NCBI GenBank assembly: GCA_938009055.1
Contig: CALLIO010000281.1
Coordinates: 1 to 33,482 of the forward strand
Direction: 5' to 3'
DNA length: 33,482 nt
Source: an uncultured Altererythrobacter sp.
GTDB lineage: Bacteria > Pseudomonadota > Alphaproteobacteria > Sphingomonadales > Sphingomonadaceae
Numbering within the stretch: the first letter of the stretch is position 1; each line of letters starts with the position of its first letter. The notes below the pieces were generated by a model that worked only from the letters and a program-made list of their open reading frames with translations, did no database searches and was not told where the DNA came from. The position numbers and the translations under genes are program-made. Positions 8,758 to 16,329 of the stretch are shown one piece after another.

Positions 8758-8778
8758 TTTGTTCGCACAGCGATTATC
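8758..8778 (+). promoter_or_regulatory. Candidate shared operator (site C): TTTGTTCGCACAGCGATTATC
   Basis: In the 8692-8827 divergent promoter region; 18/21 match to site A and 16/21 to site B. The same intergenic region has a second palindrome-like ACGCTATGCGA (about 8713-8723). Confidence 0.5.
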
Positions 8779-8827
8779 TGTCCGGGTTCGCTGTATATTC
8801 ACGCCCTGTTTTTTGCGATTGGACCTT

Positions 8828-10201
8828 ATGGCCTCAACGCTGTTCGACAAAATATGGAATCGCCACGCGATCAAGCCGCTGACCGGTCGCAATGCGCTGG
8901 TCGCGATTGATCGGATATTCCTGCACGAACGGACCGGAGCAGTTGCCCTCAATTCATTAAGCGAGGCAGGCCGCAAGCCTATTGATCCGGCCCGTGTCTT
9001 TTGCGTGATGGATCATATCGTCGATACACGGCCAGGGCGCGGCGATGCGACGCTTATGCCAGATGGGCAGGCCTTTATTACGGAGACCCGCTCCGCTGCG
9101 ACAAAAGCGGGCATCAATTTGTTCGATGTTACCGACGCTGACCAAGGCATAACCCATGTTATCTCACCAGAACTGGGTATCGTCTTACCTGGCTCAACCC
9201 TGATCGCACCGGACAGTCATACATGCACACAGGGCGCGTTTGGCGCGCTGGCATGGGGTGTCGGCTCGTCCGAGGCTGAACATGCAATGGCAACGGGCGC
9301 ATTGCGAGTAAAACGGCCAGAAACAATGCGGGTCACGTTTGAAGGCACGCTTGGTGAAGGTGCCAGCGCGAAAGACATGATCCTTGCGCTTATTGCGCAA
9401 TATTCAGCTTCTGGCGGGCGCGGAAAAGTGATCGAGTTTAACGGCCCTGCGGTGCGCGCGCTCGACATGGAAGCCCGCATGACTTTGTGCAATATGGCAA
9501 CCGAATTTAGCGCGATGAGCGCCATCATTGCTCCTGACGAAAAGACTTTCGGTTATCTGCATGGACGGCGTTTCGCACCCAAAGGCGCGTTGTGGGACGC
9601 TGCGATCGAAAGCTGGCACGCGCTGCATTCCGATCCCGACGCCAGTTTCGATGAAGAGATCACAATCGACGCCGGTACCGTCGCGCCGATGATCAGCTGG
9701 GGCACGAGCGCGGATGCCGCGATTGCCATCAATGGCGCAGTGCCGCCAAGTGCCGATGCGCAAATGCTTGATTATATGGCTTTGGAAAGCGGCCAAAAGC
9801 TGGTCGGTCTACCTATTGATGCAGCCTTTATCGGCAGCTGCACCAATTCGCGCCTCAGCGATTTGCGTCGCGCTGCCAAAGTGCTCGACGGGCGTAAAGT
9901 TGCTCAAGGCACCAAAGCTGTCTGCGTGCCGGGTTCCTCTGCGGTCAAACGCGCGGCTGAAGCAGAAGGGCTGCACGAAATCTTTGCGCAGGCTGGCTTC
10001 GAATGGAGAGAGAGCGGCTGCTCCATGTGCTTTTTCGCAGGCGGCGAAAGCTTTGCCGAAGGGTCGCGCGTTGTCAGCTCGACCAATCGCAGTTTCCGCA
10101 ACCGGCAGGGCCACCGCGTCAAAACCCATATCGCCAGCCCCGAAACGGTCGCGGCCAGCGCGATCAAGGGCGCGATCGCCGATCATAGAGAGCTTGCATG
10201 A
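8828..10201 (+). CDS. Aconitase/3-isopropylmalate dehydratase large-subunit family (LeuC/DmdA-like hydro-lyase)
   Basis: FDKIWNRHAI, FCVMDHIVDTRPG, DSHTCTQGAFGALAWGVGSSEAEH, IGSCTNSRLSDL, GCSMCFFAGG (Fe-S cysteines), SSTNRSFRNRQG. ATG at 8828 chosen; the 8567 ORF start overlaps the divergent gene. Confidence 0.9.
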   Translation: MASTLFDKIWNRHAIKPLTGRNALVAIDRIFLHERTGAVALNSLSEAGRKPIDPARVFCVMDHIVDTRPGRGDATLMPDGQAFITETRSAATKAGINLFDVTDADQGITHVISPELGIVLPGSTLIAPDSHTCTQGAFGALAWGVGSSEAEHAMATGALRVKRPETMRVTFEGTLGEGASAKDMILALIAQYSASGGRGKVIEFNGPAVRALDMEARMTLCNMATEFSAMSAIIAPDEKTFGYLHGRRFAPKGALWDAAIESWHALHSDPDASFDEEITIDAGTVAPMISWGTSADAAIAINGAVPPSADAQMLDYMALESGQKLVGLPIDAAFIGSCTNSRLSDLRRAAKVLDGRKVAQGTKAVCVPGSSAVKRAAEAEGLHEIFAQAGFEWRESGCSMCFFAGGESFAEGSRVVSSTNRSFRNRQGHRVKTHIASPETVAASAIKGAIADHRELA

Positions 10202-10806
10202 TGGGCCGCCCGATCACCTCCCTCACATCGCGTGCGGCGCCGCTGCTGTATGCCAATATCGACACCGATCAGATCATCCCATCGCGCGAGATGCGCAGCA
10301 CAGGCAAAACCGGTCTGGCCAAAGGGATGTTTGCTGGATGGCGCTATCTTGCGGGAAGCGACTACGCGCCTGACCCCGCTTTCGTGCTCAATGATCCGCA
10401 ATTCGCCGGTGCTGAAATTCTTCTGGCGAGAGAGAATTTCGGCTGCGGTTCAAGCCGCGAACATGCCGTTTGGGCGCTGGCCGAATTTGGCATTCGCGCA
10501 ATTATCGCGCCCAGCTTCGCGCCGATTTTTGAAAACAATTGCTCGCGCGGGGGCGTGCTGTGCGTGCGATTGCCTGCCGAAGTCATCAATCAAATCGCCG
10601 CTAGCGATGCAAATGTCTCTATCGACCTACCCGATCAAAGCGTTTCCTTACCCGATGGATCACGCTGGACCTTCACAATCGACGAGGAAGCCAAAGCGAT
10701 GCTGATCGGCGGTTTGGATTCAATTGAACTCACTATGCAAAGCGCGGATGACATTCGCCGTTGGCACGATACGGACAAGAACGAGCGCCCCTGGATTTAC
10801 CTATGA
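10198..10806 (+). CDS. 3-isopropylmalate dehydratase small-subunit family (LeuD/DmdB-like)
   Basis: LLYANIDTDQIIPSREM, REHAVWALAEFGIRAIIAPSFAPIFENNCSRGGVL; 4-bp overlap with the large subunit. Confidence 0.9.
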   Translation: MMGRPITSLTSRAAPLLYANIDTDQIIPSREMRSTGKTGLAKGMFAGWRYLAGSDYAPDPAFVLNDPQFAGAEILLARENFGCGSSREHAVWALAEFGIRAIIAPSFAPIFENNCSRGGVLCVRLPAEVINQIAASDANVSIDLPDQSVSLPDGSRWTFTIDEEAKAMLIGGLDSIELTMQSADDIRRWHDTDKNERPWIYL

Positions 10807-11750
10807 GCAATGCAATCACAATCAGCGAAGTTGGTCCGCGCGATGGCCTTCAAAGCATCGACCAGATCATGCCGCTTGCCGCCAAGAAGGCTTGGATCGC
10901 AGCAGAAGCCGCCGCTGGTGTGAGCGAGATTGAGGTCGGCAGCTTCGTTCCGCCCAGCCTCCTGCCACAAATGGCTGATACCGCCGAAGTCGTGGCCTTT
11001 GCGAAAACGATCCCTGATTTGGATGTCGCCGTGCTCGTCCCCAATTTCAAAGGGGCCGAGCGAGCCATTGCGGCAGGCGCCGACAAGATATCGATCCCCT
11101 TCTCCATGTCAGAGACACACAGCCTCAACAATCTGCGCAAGACCCATGAGCAAATGATCGAGGAGATCAAAGCGGTCGCCGATCTGGTTGCACGCCAACC
11201 CGAAGCCTCGCGCCCCTATTTCGAAGTTGGACTGTCCACCGCCTTTGGCTGCACGATGGAAGGCCCGATTGCGACCGAACAAATTGTGCGGCTCGCCGAA
11301 CAATCCATCGCTGCCGGCGCGCAGGAATTGTGCCTTTCCGATACCACCGGATATGCCAATCCTGCCCAAGTGCGCGATCTGGTCAAACGAGTGAAAAGCG
11401 CGGTTGGCGATGACAAGCTCAACAGCTTGCATTTGCACAATACGCGCGGGTTGGGCCTCGCCAATGTTGTCGCGGGGCTAGAGGTTGGCATCACCACTTT
11501 TGATGCCTCGCTCTGCGGTTTGGGCGGCTGCCCATTTGCGCCGGGTGCATCGGGCAATATCGTGACAGAAGATCTCGTCTTCATGCTCAGCGCGATGGGC
11601 GTGGAGACCGGCATTGATCTGGATGCCCTACTTCAGACCCGCACCATTCTGGCAGAGGCTCTGCCTGGCGAGCCGCTCTACGGTTTCACTGCCGATGCCG
11701 GTGTGCCGCTCGGCTTTGAAAGCACACAAAATCTGAAGGCACACGGATGA
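10803..11750 (+). CDS. Hydroxymethylglutaryl-CoA lyase family (DRE-TIM metallolyase)
   Basis: ITISEVGPRDGLQS, LCLSDTTGYANPAQV, LHLHNTRGLGLANV, LCGLGGCPFAPGASGNIVTEDL. ATG at 10803 gives a 4-bp overlap with the upstream gene. Confidence 0.9.
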   Translation: MSNAITISEVGPRDGLQSIDQIMPLAAKKAWIAAEAAAGVSEIEVGSFVPPSLLPQMADTAEVVAFAKTIPDLDVAVLVPNFKGAERAIAAGADKISIPFSMSETHSLNNLRKTHEQMIEEIKAVADLVARQPEASRPYFEVGLSTAFGCTMEGPIATEQIVRLAEQSIAAGAQELCLSDTTGYANPAQVRDLVKRVKSAVGDDKLNSLHLHNTRGLGLANVVAGLEVGITTFDASLCGLGGCPFAPGASGNIVTEDLVFMLSAMGVETGIDLDALLQTRTILAEALPGEPLYGFTADAGVPLGFESTQNLKAHG

Positions 11751-12940
11751 CGCAGCCGAAAACTCCCAGCCCGCTCGCAGGGCTCAAGGTTATAGAGTTT
11801 ACCCATATGGTCATGGGGCCGACCGTGGGCGCAGTCTTGGCCTCGCTTGGGGCTGAGGTTACTCGGGTCGAGCCGATTGGTGGCGACAGGACCCGCCGGT
11901 TGCGGGGGTCGGGCGCAGGATATTTCCCGATGTACAACCGGCATAAATCCAGCATTTGCCTCGATCTGAAGCAAGACGCAGGCAAGAACATTGCACGCAA
12001 GCTGATTGGCGAGGCAGACATTCTGGTCGAGAATTATCGCCCCGGCGCGATGGATCGGCTTGGTCTTGGCTATGAGGATTCGTCCGCAACCAATGAGCGC
12101 TTGATCTATTGCTCGCAGAAAGGGTTTCTGCCCGGCCCTTATGAAAACCGCACCGCGCTCGATGAAGTCGCCCAGATGATGGGCGGCCTAGCCTATATGA
12201 CAGGCCCGCCGGGTCAGCCTTTGCGCGCAGGGGCAAGCGTGATCGATGTGGCTGGCGGCATGTTCGGCGTGATCGGTATTCTTGCAGCCATTGAAGAGCG
12301 CCACCGGACCGGCAAAGGGCAAAAGGTTCAATCATCGCTGTTCGAGACCACCGCCTATCTTGTGGGTCAGCATATGGCGCAATTGGCTGTTACCGGCGAG
12401 CCCGCCCAACCCATGCCAGTGCGCGTGTCGGCCTGGGCGATCTACGATGTGTTTGAGACAAAGGACGAGCCGCTCTTCTTGGGTGTTGTCAGCGATCCGC
12501 TTTGGGCCAAGTTTTGCGAAGCGTTTGGACTAGACGAGCTTTGGGCCAATGAAGCCTTGCGCGAAAACAATGCGCGGGTCGCCGCGCGCGAGCAAATCAT
12601 GCCGCAAGTGCGCGCTTTGATGGGCAGCATGACGCGCGCTGAAATTATCGCTAAGGTCGAAGGCACGGGCATCCCCTTTGCTCCGATTGGCAAGCCTGAA
12701 GATCTGTTCGAAGACGAGCATCTGACCGCATCTGGCGCGTTGGAAAGCGTGACGCTGAGCGATGGCAGCACAACGTCCCTGCCCACCCTTCCGATTGAGA
12801 TGGGCGGACAATTGCTGGCTCGCGACGCGCAATTGGCAGAAATTGGCCGCGATGCGCAGGCAATTCTCGCTGATCTGGGCTATTCCGCTGAAGCCATCGC
12901 AGAACTCGGCGCCAATGGCGTCACGCAAATCGCACAGTAA
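11747..12940 (+). CDS. CaiB/BaiF (family III) CoA-transferase
   Basis: LAGLKVIEFTHMVMGPTVGAVLASLGAEVTRVEP, YNRHKSSICLDLK, ADILVENYRPGAMDRLGLGYE. Confidence 0.92.
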   Translation: MTQPKTPSPLAGLKVIEFTHMVMGPTVGAVLASLGAEVTRVEPIGGDRTRRLRGSGAGYFPMYNRHKSSICLDLKQDAGKNIARKLIGEADILVENYRPGAMDRLGLGYEDSSATNERLIYCSQKGFLPGPYENRTALDEVAQMMGGLAYMTGPPGQPLRAGASVIDVAGGMFGVIGILAAIEERHRTGKGQKVQSSLFETTAYLVGQHMAQLAVTGEPAQPMPVRVSAWAIYDVFETKDEPLFLGVVSDPLWAKFCEAFGLDELWANEALRENNARVAAREQIMPQVRALMGSMTRAEIIAKVEGTGIPFAPIGKPEDLFEDEHLTASGALESVTLSDGSTTSLPTLPIEMGGQLLARDAQLAEIGRDAQAILADLGYSAEAIAELGANGVTQIAQ

Positions 12941-12966
12941 AACCAAGAGCATGGGTGAGACACTAA

Positions 12967-13896
12967 ATGTTCGAATATGATTATGTTCCGATAACTGAGC
13001 GCGGCCCACTGCAATGGCCGGGCAATGCGCGCGTCGCCTTGGTCATTACGATCAATATGGAAACGTGGGACCTGACCAAGGACACCGACCAGCCCTATTA
13101 TGCTGGCGGCCCGGCTTTGCTTCCCAATATGCTAGCCGGGCGCATTCCCGACTATCCCAATTACAGTTGGCGCGAATATGGCCAGCGCGTGGGGGTCTGG
13201 CGGATCATCGACATGCTCGATCAACTGGATGCCAAGGCCAGCTGCACGACCAATGCCGTCACCTTTGAACGGCGCAGCGCGATGACGCAGGCCTGCCTTG
13301 ATCGCGGCTGGGAACTCATCGCCCACAATTACGAGCAAGGCGAATTGCTCACCGATTTTCACGATGATCCAGAGGCCGAGCGCGACATCATCCGCCGCTC
13401 GATTGCCATTTATGAAGAGCATGTCGGCAAGCGGCCCAAGGGCTGGCTTTCTTCCAGCCTGCGCGGCACCCTCAACACGCCGAGCATTTTGGCCGAGGAA
13501 GGCTTCAGTTTTTACTGCGACATTATGAATGACGACCAGCCTTACATGATCCGCACCGATGCCGGACCGCTGGTCGCCGTTCCCTATTCCAACGTCATCA
13601 ACGACTTCACCATCGTGACGCGCAACATGCGCACGTGTGACGAATATCGCGACCTGCTGATTGAGGAATTGTCCGTGCTTCATCAAGAAGGCGCGGCACA
13701 CCCGCGTATCATGAATGTTGGGCTCCATCCGCATGTTTCAGGCCGCGCGCATATGATCCGCGCCCTGCGCGAATTCATCCAGTTTGCCCAAGGTCTCGAT
13801 GGCGTTTGGTGGCCAACCCGCGAAGAATTGGCCGATCATTATTCCGCCAATCACGAAAGCCATATTCCTGGCCAATTGGCAGCAAAGGGAGAATAA
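12967..13896 (+). CDS. Polysaccharide deacetylase (NodB/PuuE-like) family hydrolase, paralog 3
   Basis: ALVITINMETWDL, WELIAHNYEQGELL, GKRPKGWLSSSLRGTLNTPSILAEEGFSFYCDIMNDDQPY; homologous pattern to paralogs 1 and 2. Confidence 0.85.
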   Translation: MFEYDYVPITERGPLQWPGNARVALVITINMETWDLTKDTDQPYYAGGPALLPNMLAGRIPDYPNYSWREYGQRVGVWRIIDMLDQLDAKASCTTNAVTFERRSAMTQACLDRGWELIAHNYEQGELLTDFHDDPEAERDIIRRSIAIYEEHVGKRPKGWLSSSLRGTLNTPSILAEEGFSFYCDIMNDDQPYMIRTDAGPLVAVPYSNVINDFTIVTRNMRTCDEYRDLLIEELSVLHQEGAAHPRIMNVGLHPHVSGRAHMIRALREFIQFAQGLDGVWWPTREELADHYSANHESHIPGQLAAKGE

Positions 13897-13898
13897 GC

Positions 13899-15413
13899 AT
13901 GAGCGATATTTCCATTGGCAGTTTCTCACCAAGCGCGGCCGCTCAAGCCTTTCTCGATAAGGGCAAGCACAAGCTTTTCATCGGCGGCGAATGGGTGGAT
14001 GCAAGCGGGGGCGGACATTTTCCAACCCATGATCCGGCCAGTGGTGATGTCATTGGCCAGATCGCAAAGGGTGGAGCAGGCGATGTCGAAAAAGCTGTTA
14101 CCGCCGCGCGCGAGGCTTTCGAAACCGGACCGTGGAGCGCGATGACGCCGATGGAGCGCAGCGCTATACTTCAGCGCATCGCCGATCTGATGGAAGCCAA
14201 TATTGACGAATTGGCAGAACTGGAAACGCTCGATCAGGGCAAGGCGCTGTATGTAGGGCGCTGGGCCGAAATCCCCGGCGCAATCGCGCAGTTTCGCTAC
14301 TTTGCAGGGCTGGCTCCCGCGATTGAGGGATCCTCCATTCCAACCTCAATCAATTACCAGCCAGAGGGTAAAGAAATCTTCGCCTACACACGCAAGGAAG
14401 CTGTGGGCGTCGTGGGCGCAATCGTGCCGTGGAACAGCCCATTGGTGCTCACAGCGATGAAGCTAGCGCCCGCGCTGGCGGCGGGTTGCACATTGGTCTT
14501 GAAACCAGCTGAAGACACTTCGCTCACCGCGCTTCGGCTGGTGGAATTGATGGCAGAGGCGGGTCTTCCTGCTGGGGTCATCAACCTCATTACCGGACTC
14601 GGCGCCGAGGCAGGCTCGCACCTTGCCTCCCATCCCGACGTGAACAAAATCGCCTTTACCGGATCGACAGCCACTGGCCGCGCGATTGTCGATGCGTCCA
14701 AGGGCAATCTTAAGCGCGTCACCTTGGAATTGGGCGGAAAATCGCCGGTCATCATTATGCCGGATGCTGACCTAGATGCTGCAATCCCGGGCGCAGCCAA
14801 TGCGATCTTCTTCAATGGCGGTCAGGTCTGCATCGCGGGCTCGCGGCTCTATGCGCATTCGAGCGTATATGACCAAGTCGTTGAGGGAATTGTCGCAGCG
14901 GCAAAGTCAATCAAACTCGGCCACGGCCTTGATCCGGAAACCCACATGGGCCCGCTGGTTTCCGCACAACATGCGGCGAAGGTCGCAAGCTATATTGAAA
15001 GCGCAAAAGCAGAAGGCGGAACCGTGCATTGCGGCGGTAATGTCACCGGTCCCAATGCCAGCTTCGTCGAGCCGACCGTCATCACCGGATTGGCACCCGA
15101 TGCGAAGGCGCTTTGCGAAGAAATCTTTGGCCCTGTGCTGGTCATCCAGAGCTTTGATAATACCGATGAAGTCGTCGCAGCAGCGAACAACAGTGAATAT
15201 GGCCTTGCAGCTGGCATCTGGTCCGAAGGGCTCTCCAACGCAACGCGGCTTGCTAGCAGGCTGAATGCCGGAACAGTATGGATCAACAGCCATGCGATGT
15301 ATGATGCCTCGCTCCCCATCGGCGGTACCAAGCAATCGGGTTATGGACGCGATAGTGGTCAAGCAGCGCTTGAAAACTATCTGGAGCTTAAGACCGTCTG
15401 CGCTGTTGTATGA
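13899..15413 (+). CDS. Aldehyde dehydrogenase family protein
   Basis: FIGGEWVDA, GVVGAIVPWNSPL, FTGSTATGRAI, VTLELGGKSPVII, FNGGQVCIAGSRL (catalytic Cys), IGGTKQSGYGRDSG. ATG at 13899. Confidence 0.93.
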   Translation: MSDISIGSFSPSAAAQAFLDKGKHKLFIGGEWVDASGGGHFPTHDPASGDVIGQIAKGGAGDVEKAVTAAREAFETGPWSAMTPMERSAILQRIADLMEANIDELAELETLDQGKALYVGRWAEIPGAIAQFRYFAGLAPAIEGSSIPTSINYQPEGKEIFAYTRKEAVGVVGAIVPWNSPLVLTAMKLAPALAAGCTLVLKPAEDTSLTALRLVELMAEAGLPAGVINLITGLGAEAGSHLASHPDVNKIAFTGSTATGRAIVDASKGNLKRVTLELGGKSPVIIMPDADLDAAIPGAANAIFFNGGQVCIAGSRLYAHSSVYDQVVEGIVAAAKSIKLGHGLDPETHMGPLVSAQHAAKVASYIESAKAEGGTVHCGGNVTGPNASFVEPTVITGLAPDAKALCEEIFGPVLVIQSFDNTDEVVAAANNSEYGLAAGIWSEGLSNATRLASRLNAGTVWINSHAMYDASLPIGGTKQSGYGRDSGQAALENYLELKTVCAVV

Positions 15414-16315
15414 CCGCGCGCGCGCTTCACCACGGCGCCATTTTGTGCGCGACGGCTGCAGTGCCCGATCTCGATATGGCGCTGGCGGATTATCATGACC
15501 GGCTAGGCTTGAAGATTGTTTTCAAGGGCACAGTGCCCGACGCTCAGGCGCTTTCGTGGGATGCACCAGCGATCGCGGGAAACCGCCAGGCTGTGCTCCA
15601 GCCAACATCCGGCGCGCAAAGCTATATTCGCTTGGTCGAACAACCTTTGGCCGATGGTTTTCGCGCGACACAAACCTATGGTTGGGCCGCATTCGAGCTG
15701 AGCGTTGAAGACGCATTTTCCTGGCCGACAGCCTTGGAAGGCAGCGGGTTTGATATCGTCGGCCCTCCCCGCCATATTGCGGGGCTCGATCATTTGATCG
15801 CGATGCAAATGGTCGGGCGCGGGCAAGAGATGATCTATCTCAACGAAGTGCGCGACAACACGCCGACAACTGATTTGCCAAAGGCGCAATCTCCGGTAGA
15901 TCTAACCTTTATCTGCATTTTGGCAGCCAAGGATCGGCAGGCGGCAACAGACTGGTATTGCGAAAAATTGGGCCTCGATGAAAGCGAGACGCACACGATA
16001 CCCTACTCCTCGATCAACCGCGCGTTTGAGCTGCCCGATACACATAAAACCAGCCTGACCATGGTGCATAAGGGGCGCATGCCGATTATCGAGGTGGATG
16101 GATATCCGGACATAGCCCGTGAACGCCCGACAGTCGCAGGGCAATTGCCGCCCGGAAACTCGATTTTGACGCTGGCGGTCGTTGACCTTGATGCAATTCC
16201 TCTCGAGCCGATCACCAATATCCAGCGCGCGGAAAACGCACCTTATGAGGGCAGGCGATCAGCCACATTTAAAGGGTCAGAGGGCGAGCTAATCGAGCTG
16301 GTCGAGATCAGTTAG
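15410..16315 (+). CDS. VOC (glyoxalase/extradiol dioxygenase fold) protein with two VOC-like halves
   Basis: ATAAVPDLDMALADYHDRLGLKIVFKG... and second half CILAAKDRQAATDWYCEKLGLDESETH; ATGA overlap with the ALDH gene. Confidence 0.75.
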   Translation: MTARALHHGAILCATAAVPDLDMALADYHDRLGLKIVFKGTVPDAQALSWDAPAIAGNRQAVLQPTSGAQSYIRLVEQPLADGFRATQTYGWAAFELSVEDAFSWPTALEGSGFDIVGPPRHIAGLDHLIAMQMVGRGQEMIYLNEVRDNTPTTDLPKAQSPVDLTFICILAAKDRQAATDWYCEKLGLDESETHTIPYSSINRAFELPDTHKTSLTMVHKGRMPIIEVDGYPDIARERPTVAGQLPPGNSILTLAVVDLDAIPLEPITNIQRAENAPYEGRRSATFKGSEGELIELVEIS

Positions 16316-16329
16316 AGCCCAATCATCCT

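Noticed and set aside
8567-8827. N-terminal extension of the LeuC-like ORF
   Set aside because: Overlaps the divergent amidase gene and its promoter; homology-like sequence begins at the ATG at 8828.
12930-12937. TCGCACAG before deacetylase paralog 3
   Set aside because: Only a partial half-site overlapping the end of the CoA-transferase gene; insufficient for an operator call.
13132-13734. 200-aa minus-strand ORF
   Set aside because: Antisense to deacetylase paralog 3; no recognisable domain.
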